A model generated the notes under the pieces. That model was not told the DNA's origin, searched no databases, and saw only the letters and a list, made by a program, of their open reading frames with translations. From Planktomarina sp. (lineage in GTDB: Bacteria > Pseudomonadota > Alphaproteobacteria > Rhodobacterales > Rhodobacteraceae), in the NCBI GenBank assembly GCA_017856985.1, contig JAFMEA010000001.1:1-64000 (forward strand): a stretch of 64,000 nucleotides of DNA. Direction: 5' to 3'. Both the position numbers and the translations under genes were made by a program. This document shows, in pieces, positions 35,967 through 44,333 of this stretch; positions within the stretch are counted from its first letter, which is position 1, and the number at the start of each line of letters is the position of its first letter.

Positions 35967-37835
35967 GTGTTTCACGTGAAACATTTTGATGTCGTTGTTG
36001 TTGGTGGTGGCCATGCTGGCTGTGAGGCTATTCATGCGGCGTGTCGGTACGGCTTAAGAGCTGCACTAGTGACTTTAGACAAGTCAAAGACGGGATCTAT
36101 GTCATGCAACCCTGCAATTGGCGGTTTGGGTAAGGGGCACTTAGTTCGTGAAATTGATGCCCTTGATGGCATAATGGGTAGGGCTGCTGATGTTTCTGGT
36201 ATACAGTTTCGTCTTCTAAACCGAAGTAAAGGACCGGCGGTGCAGGGGCCGCGTACACAGTCAGACCGGGAGCTCTACTTGCAAGCGGTTCAAAAAATTC
36301 TAGCAAAAGAAAACTTTACAGAAATTGAGGGGGAGGTAACCGGCCTTCTGTCTAGAGATGGTTGTATTGACGGTGTGATGTTGTCTGATGGCACTAGCGT
36401 TCACTCTTATACAGTTATTTTAACGGCTGGTACGTTCATGCGTGGAGTAATACATATAGGGGATAAGCGGGTTTCAGCGGGACGAATGGGAGAGGCTGCT
36501 GCTGACCACCTATCTAACCAAATGGAACAGTTGGGTGCTACGTTTGGTAGACTAAAGACCGGTACGCCGCCCAGGCTGAATGGTAATACGATCAATTGGG
36601 AAGTTTTAGAGAGCCAGCCTGCTGACGACGATCCAGTAATGCTATCATTTCTATCTCAATCTCCGAGCGTGAAGCAAGTTTCTTGCGGAATTACACATAC
36701 GAACCAAAACACCCATGAGATTATTCAAGAAAATTTGGGGAAGTCAGCAATGTACGGAGGGCATATAGCGGGGGTTGGTCCAAGATACTGTCCGTCTATT
36801 GAGGATAAGATTATTCGGTTTCCGGATAAGCAAAGCCATCAGATATTCCTGGAGCCGGAAGGGCTAACAACTAATAGCATCTACCCCAACGGTATTTCGA
36901 CATCACTGCCTGAAACGCTGCAATATCAATATGTTAGGTCTATCGTCGGCCTACAGAATGTTGAGATCTTGCAACCAGGATATGCTATCGAATATGACTT
37001 TATGAATCCAATGGGATTAACGAGAGATTTGGAAACAAATCTGCTTGATGGGTTATTCTTAGCAGGGCAGATTAACGGTACCACAGGTTATGAGGAAGCC
37101 GCTGCCCAGGGTTTGGTGGCGGCCATAGGTGTTGCGAAAAAAATAAAAGGCGTACCAAATATAAAATTTGATCGTTCTTCCAGTTATATTGGGGTTATGA
37201 TTGATGATCTTACATCGCGTGGAGCTTCAGAGCCCTATCGAATGTTTACTTCTAGGGCAGAGTTTCGACTGAAGTTACGTGCCGACAACGCGGATCAACG
37301 TCTTACAGAGCAAGGGTGGTTGTCTGGGTGTGTATCTGCTGTCCGCTATAGAGCTTATTCGAAAAAAATGGAGAGGCTAGTTGCTTGTAAGCTTGTTTTG
37401 TCAAGTATGTCTGTGTCTCCAAATGAAGCTAGATCTGCTGGAATAGATCTTGGTCTGGACGGGCGTCGTAGAAATGGCCATGAATTATTGGCAATTCCTG
37501 GAGTTTCTGTTGAACACGTAGCTGATTTGGAGCCCTCGTTTTCAAAGTCATCTAAGGCAACAAAAAAACAAGCGGCCTGTGAGGCAGTATATATTACTTA
37601 TATAGAGCGACAGAGACGAGATGTAGAGGCCTTAGCTAAGGACCTTGGTGTCGAGATACCCAAAAATTTTAACTACAGTATTGTATCAGGGCTGTCGTCA
37701 GAAATGATTAGTAAGCTGTCAGCCGCTAGACCACATTCCTTAGGCGCTGCCAAAAATATAGAGGGTGTAACTCCGGCGGCTTTGACAGCAGTGTTGCTGG
37801 GACTGAAAAGCCTTGAGTTAAAGAAAGCCATATGA
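35967..37835 (+). CDS. mnmG: tRNA uridine-5-carboxymethylaminomethyl modification enzyme MnmG
   Basis: The 622-residue FAD enzyme works with MnmE. The N-terminal dinucleotide-binding motif is VVVGGGHAGCEA, followed by SCNPAIGGLGKGHL and the FAD region QINGTTGYEEAAAQG. The start is GTG at 35967, and the first codons MFHVKH coincide with a parS site, as in other Rhodobacterales. It lies five bases after mnmE and overlaps rsmG by four. The length is normal. Confidence 0.97.
   Translation: MFHVKHFDVVVVGGGHAGCEAIHAACRYGLRAALVTLDKSKTGSMSCNPAIGGLGKGHLVREIDALDGIMGRAADVSGIQFRLLNRSKGPAVQGPRTQSDRELYLQAVQKILAKENFTEIEGEVTGLLSRDGCIDGVMLSDGTSVHSYTVILTAGTFMRGVIHIGDKRVSAGRMGEAAADHLSNQMEQLGATFGRLKTGTPPRLNGNTINWEVLESQPADDDPVMLSFLSQSPSVKQVSCGITHTNQNTHEIIQENLGKSAMYGGHIAGVGPRYCPSIEDKIIRFPDKQSHQIFLEPEGLTTNSIYPNGISTSLPETLQYQYVRSIVGLQNVEILQPGYAIEYDFMNPMGLTRDLETNLLDGLFLAGQINGTTGYEEAAAQGLVAAIGVAKKIKGVPNIKFDRSSSYIGVMIDDLTSRGASEPYRMFTSRAEFRLKLRADNADQRLTEQGWLSGCVSAVRYRAYSKKMERLVACKLVLSSMSVSPNEARSAGIDLGLDGRRRNGHELLAIPGVSVEHVADLEPSFSKSSKATKKQAACEAVYITYIERQRRDVEALAKDLGVEIPKNFNYSIVSGLSSEMISKLSAARPHSLGAAKNIEGVTPAALTAVLLGLKSLELKKAI
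35968..35983. other. parS centromere site 1 (at mnmG start)
   Basis: TGTTTCACGTGAAACA is a perfect 16-base palindrome identical to the bacterial ParB-binding consensus parS. It covers the start codons of mnmG, so the protein N-terminus is constrained to FHVKH. Confidence 0.93.
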
Positions 37836-38461
37836 AAAAAAGGTCTCTGAAGTGCTTTCCGGATGTTTCACGTGAAACAATAAAGCAGCTAGAGGACTAC
37901 GTAGCTCTTGTGATTAAGTGGAATCCTGTAATCAACTTAGTTGCTAAGGGTGATGTGGCAGATATTTGGAGTCGCCACATTGAAGATTCTGCTCAAATAG
38001 TGTTTTTGACAGATATTGGCTCCTTGTGGGTTGATGTGGGTAGTGGTGGTGGTTTTCCTGGAGTAGTTGCTGCCATCCTTCTTAAGGCCACATCTCCATT
38101 AACTAAAGTGATTTTGGTCGAAAGTGATGCGCGAAAGGCGGTGTTTCTAAGGCAGGTAGTGTTAGAACTAGATTTAAACTGCGAAGTTCAAAATAAAAGA
38201 GTGGAGGTAGTCTCTGTTCAGGCAGTTTCTATAGTTTCGGTCCGGGCTGTCGCCGCGCTTCCTAAGTTATTGAAGCTTGTTGAACACCTCACTGAAAAGA
38301 ATACAGTCTGCTTAATTATGAAGGGTAAAAATTTTTCTCAAGAACTTAAATTAGCACGAGATACGTGGTCATTTGACTGTGATGTGGTACAAAGTAAGAC
38401 AAGCGCCGACGGGGCGATACTGGTTATTAGGAACGTCTATCGTGCAAAAAAACAAACCTAA
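37832..38461 (+). CDS. rsmG: 16S rRNA (guanine527-N7)-methyltransferase RsmG
   Basis: The 209-residue methyltransferase has the SAM loop WVDVGSGGGFPGVV, a VESDARK acidic turn and the segment SVRAVAALP. It methylates G527 of 16S rRNA; loss gives low-level streptomycin resistance. It overlaps mnmG by four bases and parA by twenty. The codons for DVSRET near the N-terminus are a second parS site. Confidence 0.95.
   Translation: MKKRSLKCFPDVSRETIKQLEDYVALVIKWNPVINLVAKGDVADIWSRHIEDSAQIVFLTDIGSLWVDVGSGGGFPGVVAAILLKATSPLTKVILVESDARKAVFLRQVVLELDLNCEVQNKRVEVVSVQAVSIVSVRAVAALPKLLKLVEHLTEKNTVCLIMKGKNFSQELKLARDTWSFDCDVVQSKTSADGAILVIRNVYRAKKQT
37864..37879. other. parS centromere site 2 (inside rsmG)
   Basis: A second perfect copy of TGTTTCACGTGAAACA lies in the first codons of rsmG, 1.9 kb from the first. 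With parA and parB directly downstream, these are the centromere sites used for chromosome segregation. Confidence 0.93.
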
Positions 38462-39221
38462 GATAATAGCATTTGCGAATCAAAAAGGTGGGGTTGGTAA
38501 AACAACGACTACTCTTAATTTGGCAGCGGCATTTTGTGAAAGAGATCGTAAGGTATTGATTTTAGACCTAGATCCCCAAGGAAACGCATCGACTGGCCTT
38601 GGTTCTCTTGCTGAAGATAGAGAGTTTACGACCTACGATGTACTTAGTGGGGGTATCATTGAAGACCAGTTTATAATTAAAACAGATGTTGAAAATCTAC
38701 ACATTATACCATCTACAGTAGATCTGAGTTCCGCAGATATTGAGTTTGCTGCGGCAAAAGATAGAAGCAAATTGCTAGCGCTTGCCTTAAATAATTCAGA
38801 TGTCGCCTTTTATGATTATATTTTCTTTGATTGTCCCCCATCTTTAAGTGTTTTAACCGTAAATGCGCTTATTGCGGCTGACTCTTTGGTAATACCTCTG
38901 CAGAGTGAGTTTTATGCTTTGGAGGGACTGTCACAGCTTCTCTTATCTGTTCGAGAAATTCGTAGTGCGGGTAACCCAGATTTAAGAATAGATGGTATTG
39001 TACTAACCATGTTTGATTCTCGTAATGGCTTGTCCCTACAGGTGGAAGATGATGCACGAAAAAACTTAGGAGAACTAGTTTTTAAGACAGTAATCCCAAG
39101 AAATGTGCGAGTTAGTGAGGCGCCATCTTTTTCTAAAACGGTTTTGAGCTATGATACTAAATCTAAAGGAGCGGCAGCGTACCGCGCTTTAGCTGAAGAG
39201 TTACTTTTACGACCTAAATAA
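38442..39221 (+). CDS. parA: chromosome partitioning ATPase ParA
   Basis: The 259-residue ATPase has the deviant Walker A KGGVGKTTTTLNL, the switch DLDPQGNASTGL and DYIFFDCPPSL. It forms the gradient that moves ParB-parS complexes. I place the start at GTG 38442, inside rsmG, since QKNKPKIIAFANQ is the family N-terminus and AGGA lies just upstream; a longer frame runs further into rsmG. parB follows 13 bases after its stop. Confidence 0.96.
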   Translation: MQKNKPKIIAFANQKGGVGKTTTTLNLAAAFCERDRKVLILDLDPQGNASTGLGSLAEDREFTTYDVLSGGIIEDQFIIKTDVENLHIIPSTVDLSSADIEFAAAKDRSKLLALALNNSDVAFYDYIFFDCPPSLSVLTVNALIAADSLVIPLQSEFYALEGLSQLLLSVREIRSAGNPDLRIDGIVLTMFDSRNGLSLQVEDDARKNLGELVFKTVIPRNVRVSEAPSFSKTVLSYDTKSKGAAAYRALAEELLLRPK

Positions 39222-39234
39222 AGGGGAGTTGAAA

Positions 39235-40125
39235 ATGTCTAATGTAGGTAAGCGCCAGCGGGGTCTTGGTAGGGGGTTGTCCGCTCTTATGGCGGATATA
39301 GAGCCATCATCAAAAGACGCCTCAGACACAAAGGCACGATTTAAAAACGATACATTTTTGCCGATTGAAAAAATTCACCCCAACCCAGATCAGCCACGAA
39401 GGTATTTTGATAAGGATGATTTAAGTGATCTTGCGGCTTCAATTCGCGCTAAGGGAATTATTCAGCCACTCGTTGTGCGATCACATCCCAGTAAAAAGGG
39501 TGATTTCGAGATCGTTGCTGGTGAGAGGCGTTGGAGAGCTTCTCAAATTGCGCAGATCCATCAAATACCAGTTGTGGTTCGTGAGTTTTCAAATGAAGAC
39601 GTTCTTGAGATAGCTATAGTTGAAAATATCCAAAGAGCTGACTTAAACCCTATTGAAGAGGCCGCAGGATATCGTCAGTTAATGGATAAGTTTGGTCATA
39701 CACAAGATCAAATGGCACAGGCTCTTGGTAAGTCACGACCTCACATAGCCAACTTCCTTAGGCTTCTTGTACTACCAAAATATGTTCAAGATCTTGTAAT
39801 TAAAGGAAAAATTTCTAGTGGGCACGCTAGAGCTTTAATCACTTCTAGTGATCCTTCAGGAATAGCAAAGATTATAATAGCGCGAGGGTTATCTGTAAGG
39901 CAGACAGAAGGTCTAGTGAAGAGCCATGTCGTTAAAAAGCAAATACCCTTGCCTGAAACAACAAAGGATGCCGATACAAAGGCTCTTGAGGGAGATCTTT
40001 GTGCAGCGCTCAAAATGGAAGTATCAATATCTCATAAACCCAATCAGGCGTCTGGTGAAATTAAAATTCGGTATAAGAATTTAGAACAGCTTGATGACCT
40101 TTGTCGCCACTTAACTAAAAACTAA
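39235..40125 (+). CDS. parB: chromosome partitioning protein ParB
   Basis: The 296-residue DNA-binding CTPase has the N-terminal GLGRGLSALM, the ParB/Srx domain with QPRRYF, the CTP-binding GERRWRA and NIQRADLNPIEEA, a helix-turn-helix (about 155-185), and a C-terminal dimerisation region. It binds the parS sites upstream. The ATG at 39235 with AAGGGGAG upstream is preferred over a TTG two codons earlier. Its stop overlaps the convergent hemW stop. Confidence 0.96.
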   Translation: MSNVGKRQRGLGRGLSALMADIEPSSKDASDTKARFKNDTFLPIEKIHPNPDQPRRYFDKDDLSDLAASIRAKGIIQPLVVRSHPSKKGDFEIVAGERRWRASQIAQIHQIPVVVREFSNEDVLEIAIVENIQRADLNPIEEAAGYRQLMDKFGHTQDQMAQALGKSRPHIANFLRLLVLPKYVQDLVIKGKISSGHARALITSSDPSGIAKIIIARGLSVRQTEGLVKSHVVKKQIPLPETTKDADTKALEGDLCAALKMEVSISHKPNQASGEIKIRYKNLEQLDDLCRHLTKN

Positions 40126-41273
40126 AACATTAGTTTCTGTATTACTTGATTTAAGAGCGCACGGCCTGAGTTGGTCGCTCTTATAAAGCCGTCAGAAATA
40201 TCTAGAAGGCCAAGGTCGGTCAGCTCTGTTGTGATATTAAACTTCTTACCAACCATAGCTTCTATTCTTGATTGGGAAATACCACCCTTGAGCCGTAGGC
40301 CCATCATAATGAGTTCATTTGCATGGTCAGTCTTAGAAAGAATATCAGGGGTAAGTTCACCGCTTGATTTAAGATGAACGGTATCAAGCCAGGCTGCTGG
40401 AGAAAGCATTGTTCTGGTTGCAAGTCTCTGATTATCAGATGTTATTCTTCCATGCGCTCCAGGACCAATCCCGATATAATCCCCACCCATCCAATAGATT
40501 AAGTTATGTTTAGATTCTAAGCCTTCAGAAGAAAAGTTAGATACTTCATAAGAATTTAGACCAGCTAATGCGCAGGTCGTGTCTGTAAATTCAAACATAT
40601 CAGCCGAAAGATCCTCATTGGGCAACCCTGTAAGCTTTCCTGCACTGGCCCGGTATCCAAACGCAGTGCCAGGCTCAATGGTCAGTTGATAGAGTGACAG
40701 GTGACCGCTACTTAGAGATATGGCCCTTGTGAGCTCAGCCTCCCAAGATGATAAAGATTGGTTTTGCCGACCGTAAATTAAATCAAAACTCACGCGATCA
40801 AAGTGGTGATGTGCTACTTCTAAAGCTAGCATTGCGTCGTCTACAGAGTGCAGTCTCCCAAGCTTCTTAAGGTCAAGGTTATTTAAAGCCTGAATACCAA
40901 TCGAAACTCTATTTACACCAGCTGCCTTAAAACCTGAAAATCGCTCAGCTTCAACTGATGATGGATTAGCCTCCAAGGTAATTTCAATGTCATTTGCTGG
41001 CGTCCAATGTTCATACGCCCTGGATATCAATTTCTCTACTAGCGATGGCGGCATTAAACTTGGTGTTCCACCACCAAAGAATATGGAATTAAGAAGTCGT
41101 CCGCTAGTAAGTTTGGCGTTACGATCTAGCTCTGAAATAAGTGCATCTTCCCAGACTTGGGTGTCTACGTTTGAATTTACGTAAGAATTAAAATCACAAT
41201 AAGGGCACTTAGCTTCACAAAAGGGCCAGTGAATATAAAGCCCAAACCCACCATGGCGCCAATCGTTATCCAA
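40122..41273 (-). CDS. hemW: radical SAM haem chaperone HemW
   Basis: The 383-residue protein begins YIHWPFCEAKCPYCDFNSY, with three iron-sulfur cysteines (CxxxCxxC), then the FFGGGTPS motif and ITLEANPSS. HemW resembles the anaerobic coproporphyrinogen oxidase HemN but lacks its extra N-terminal part and carries haem to respiratory enzymes. The length fits HemW. It overlaps the rdgB end by eight bases. Confidence 0.94.
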   Translation of the reverse strand: MDNDWRHGGFGLYIHWPFCEAKCPYCDFNSYVNSNVDTQVWEDALISELDRNAKLTSGRLLNSIFFGGGTPSLMPPSLVEKLISRAYEHWTPANDIEITLEANPSSVEAERFSGFKAAGVNRVSIGIQALNNLDLKKLGRLHSVDDAMLALEVAHHHFDRVSFDLIYGRQNQSLSSWEAELTRAISLSSGHLSLYQLTIEPGTAFGYRASAGKLTGLPNEDLSADMFEFTDTTCALAGLNSYEVSNFSSEGLESKHNLIYWMGGDYIGIGPGAHGRITSDNQRLATRTMLSPAAWLDTVHLKSSGELTPDILSKTDHANELIMMGLRLKGGISQSRIEAMVGKKFNITTELTDLGLLDISDGFIRATNSGRALLNQVIQKLMF

Positions 41274-41874
41274 GGCAGCCAGCTACTAATTTAGCAAAAG
41301 CATCTGCTCTGTGTGTTAAGGGATTTTTTTCTTCAGGACGCATTTCGGCGAAAGTCTTTGTGTATCCATCTGGCTGGAACATTGGGTCAAAGCCAAAACC
41401 ATGCTCACCCCGTATAGGCCAAACAACCTGTCCTGGTGCGACGCCAGTAAAAACTTCGTCATGTCCGTCGGGCCAGGCAAGACATAGTGTACAATTAAAC
41501 TGTGCTAACCTTGGGCTTGGTGCATGACGCTCCTCCAATTTCTCCCAAACAGCCTTCATTGCAAGATTAAAATCTCTACCACCTGCTTTTTCGGCCCAAT
41601 CTGCTGTATACACACCCGGAGCTCCATCTAACGCATCAACAGAAATTCCACTGTCATCCGACAAAGCCGGTAAACCAGAGGCCATTGATGAATGATGTGC
41701 TTTTATTCTAGCGTTTCCTGAAAAAGTACTTTCTGTTTCTTCTGGCTCATCAATACCTAACTCACCAGCACTCATACAACTAATTCCAAAAGGCTGGAGC
41801 AAAACCTGTATTTCGCTCAATTTGCCTTGGTTGTGACTTGCTAAAACAATTTTTTTCTCAGCCAGTTTTCGCAT
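41266..41874 (-). CDS. rdgB: dITP/XTP pyrophosphatase (RdgB/HAM1)
   Basis: The 202-residue enzyme removes deaminated purine triphosphates. The motifs are LASHNQGKLSEI, ALSDDSGISVDAL, and the FGFDPMFQPDG and HRADAF segments. It starts one base inside the rph stop (TAATG overlap). With the Maf domain this is the second nucleotide-sanitising function in the window. Confidence 0.97.
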   Translation of the reverse strand: MRKLAEKKIVLASHNQGKLSEIQVLLQPFGISCMSAGELGIDEPEETESTFSGNARIKAHHSSMASGLPALSDDSGISVDALDGAPGVYTADWAEKAGGRDFNLAMKAVWEKLEERHAPSPRLAQFNCTLCLAWPDGHDEVFTGVAPGQVVWPIRGEHGFGFDPMFQPDGYTKTFAEMRPEEKNPLTHRADAFAKLVAGCLG

Positions 41875-42584
41875 TAAGAAGTGGCGGCCTTTTGAGCTCT
41901 GACTAATTCAGAGATACCTGATTCAGCAAGATTCATAAGTTCGTCCATTTGAGTGCGTGAAAACGTTGATCCCTCTGCTGACATTTGGATTTCGACTAAC
42001 TTACCGGAACCTAGCATTACAAAATTACCATCAACACCTGCTTCACTATCCTCAGGATAGTCCAAATCTACAATAGATTGTCCAGCGTAAATACCACAGC
42101 TAACGGCAGCAACGGGATCTAGCAGAGGATCACTTTGAATATCTCCACTAGCGATCAATTTTTTAACAGCTAACTTTAAAGCAACCCATCCTCCGGTAAT
42201 TGCCGCGCAACGAGTGCCTCCATCCGCCTGTATTACGTCACAATCGATGCTGATTTGTCGTTCACCTAGAGCTACACGATCTACTCCAGCCCGCAAACTA
42301 CGGCCAATTAATCTTTGGATTTCCTGAGTGCGGCCAGATTGACCGTTCTTTGCTTCCCGTCGCATTCTAGTATGAGTGGCACGTGGGAGCATGCCGTATT
42401 CTGCGGTAACCCAGCCCAAACCGGTATTTCTTAAAAAAGCGGGGACGCGTTCCTCTAGGCTTGCTGTGCAAAGCACATGAGTGTCACCACACTTAATTAA
42501 ACAGGAGCCCTCAGCGTGACGTGTGACCCCAGTTTCGATAGTAATGTCTCGCATCTGATTTAATTTTCGTCCTGATGGTCTCAT
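41874..42584 (-). CDS. rph: ribonuclease PH
   Basis: The 236-residue phosphorolytic exoribonuclease trims tRNA 3' ends. [13 protein letters not shown] starts the protein, then [12 protein letters not shown], the [15 protein letters not shown] substrate region and [15 protein letters not shown]. The start at 42584 follows GGGAGAAC on the reverse strand; a longer frame to 42632 lacks support. It is divergent from hrcA with a 66-base spacer. Confidence 0.97.
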   Translation of the reverse strand: MRPSGRKLNQMRDITIETGVTRHAEGSCLIKCGDTHVLCTASLEERVPAFLRNTGLGWVTAEYGMLPRATHTRMRREAKNGQSGRTQEIQRLIGRSLRAGVDRVALGERQISIDCDVIQADGGTRCAAITGGWVALKLAVKKLIASGDIQSDPLLDPVAAVSCGIYAGQSIVDLDYPEDSEAGVDGNFVMLGSGKLVEIQMSAEGSTFSRTQMDELMNLAESGISELVRAQKAATS

Positions 42585-42650
42585 GACTTGTTCTCCCTGT
42601 GCTGATGGGCGAATATGCGATGCGCACCCCAAATGGCAAGGGCTAGGTTA

Positions 42651-43712
42651 ATGGATTCGTCTACTGAGCTATTTTCTGAAATGGACACACGCAGTCGTGA
42701 AGTGTTTCAACGGATAGTGGAAAGCTATCTTTCTTCCGGTGAACCCATGGGAAGCAGAACGTTAACACAACAAATGAACGAACAAGTGAGCGCAACGACA
42801 ATCAGAAATGTAATGCAGGACCTGGAGTTTTTAGGTTTGCTTGATAGCCCGCACACTTCTGCTGGTCGAACACCTACAGAACTTGGGTTGCGTATGTTTG
42901 TCGATGGAATCATGGAGGTTGGTGATCCCGATGAATCAGATCAGCGCAAAATTGCCGCTAGTATGGGAGATGATGATAACGTCACAAATATGCTTGATCG
43001 TATTTCGAGTGCACTTTCTGGATTAACTCAAGGTGCGTCACTGGTTCTTGCTCCTAAAAAATCCTCTCCAATAAAGCATATTGAATTTGTATCATTAGCT
43101 GCTGACCGCTCCCTGGCGGTTTTGGTGTTTGCCAATGGAGAGGTGGAAAATCGGGTTTTTAGGCCGCCTACAGGTCAAACACCGAGCCAAATGCGCGAAG
43201 CAGTAAATTTTTTAAATGCTATTGGCCAAGGTAAAACATTGCAGGAACTGCAATCAACGATAGTTGGAGAAATTAAAAAACACCGAACAGAGCTAGATGC
43301 ATTAACAGCAACACTAGTAGAATCCGGTATTGCTGTAATGCAAGATGCGGGAGGCGACAACGAGCGGTTAATTGTGCGAGGACGTTCGAACTTGCTAGAA
43401 AATTCTGGAACAGCCGATGATTTAAACCGAGTTCGTGTGTTATTTGATGACCTGGAGCGGAAGCGCGACATAGCTGAATTCTTAGAATTAACAGAGGGTG
43501 GCGAGGGTGTACGCATCTTTATTGGCTCTGAGAACAAACTTTTTTCACTTTCGGGTTCCTCTTTGGTAGTTTCTCCCTATATGGACAGTGACCGAAAGGT
43601 TGTAGGTGCTATTGGCGTTATCGGGCCCACCCGGCTCAACTATGGCAGAATTGTACCAATTGTTAATTATACAGCCCAGATGGTTGGGCGCGTTTTATCT
43701 GATCGAGGTTAG
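42651..43712 (+). CDS. hrcA: heat-inducible transcription repressor HrcA
   Basis: The 353-residue repressor has an N-terminal winged-helix domain (SREVFQRIVESYLSSG, then SRTLTQQM and ATIRNVMQDLE) and the GAF-like domain. HrcA binds CIRCE inverted repeats before groESL and similar genes. I saw no CIRCE element in the 66-base spacer. The ATG at 42651 matches family starts better than in-frame ATGs at 42615 and 42633. grpE follows after six bases. Confidence 0.95.
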   Translation: MDSSTELFSEMDTRSREVFQRIVESYLSSGEPMGSRTLTQQMNEQVSATTIRNVMQDLEFLGLLDSPHTSAGRTPTELGLRMFVDGIMEVGDPDESDQRKIAASMGDDDNVTNMLDRISSALSGLTQGASLVLAPKKSSPIKHIEFVSLAADRSLAVLVFANGEVENRVFRPPTGQTPSQMREAVNFLNAIGQGKTLQELQSTIVGEIKKHRTELDALTATLVESGIAVMQDAGGDNERLIVRGRSNLLENSGTADDLNRVRVLFDDLERKRDIAEFLELTEGGEGVRIFIGSENKLFSLSGSSLVVSPYMDSDRKVVGAIGVIGPTRLNYGRIVPIVNYTAQMVGRVLSDRG

Positions 43713-43718
43713 GTCGAA

Positions 43719-44273
43719 ATGGCTAAAGAAAATGAAGATGATTTCCTCCAAGACATTAGTCTTGCAGAGGAGGAGATGTTTGGTGACGAAGAGCATACTG
43801 AGGAAGAGCTCGAGCTCGACTCGTTGAGGGCTGAGCGTGATGAGTTGAAAGACAAATGGATGCGTGCGCTGGCCGACGCCGAAAACTCACGAAAGCGCAG
43901 TGAAAAAGATCGGCGAGAGGCTGAAAACTACGGTGGCTCCAAACTAGCTCGTGACCTCCTCCCTGTTTATGACAATCTCAAACGTGGTCTTGATGTGGTA
44001 ACTGAAGACCAGAGAGAGCTAGCTTCGGCCCTGATAGAGGGCGTTGAGTTGACTATGCGTGAAATTGTAAATGTTTTTAAAAAGCATGGAATTGAGCCAA
44101 TTGTACCAGAAATAGGTGACAAGTTTGATCCGCAAGACCACGAAGCGATGTTTGAGGCATCAGTTCCTGGAACAAAATCTGGTGATATAATTCAGGTAAT
44201 GGCTGAGGGTTTCATGTTACACGACAGACTTTTGAGGCCTGCACAGGTTGGTGTTTCATCTACACCCGCTTGA
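43719..44273 (+). CDS. grpE: nucleotide exchange factor GrpE
   Basis: The 184-residue protein has an acidic N-terminus, a long coiled-coil helix (about 30-75), and the beta domain with DPQDHEAMFEA and the end RLLRPAQVGVS. It releases ADP from DnaK. dnaK is not next to it. It is convergent with mutS over a 60-base spacer without a clear hairpin. Confidence 0.96.
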   Translation: MAKENEDDFLQDISLAEEEMFGDEEHTEEELELDSLRAERDELKDKWMRALADAENSRKRSEKDRREAENYGGSKLARDLLPVYDNLKRGLDVVTEDQRELASALIEGVELTMREIVNVFKKHGIEPIVPEIGDKFDPQDHEAMFEASVPGTKSGDIIQVMAEGFMLHDRLLRPAQVGVSSTPA

Positions 44274-44333
44274 ATATCATCTGAATTGTGAAAAACAAAT
44301 TCGAAGAGTGGAAATTTCAACTTGGGTTCGATA

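Noticed and set aside
42585..42650. CIRCE operator before hrcA
   Set aside because: No TTAGCACTC-spacer-GAGTGCTAA inverted repeat is present; in alphaproteobacteria CIRCE is usually before groESL.
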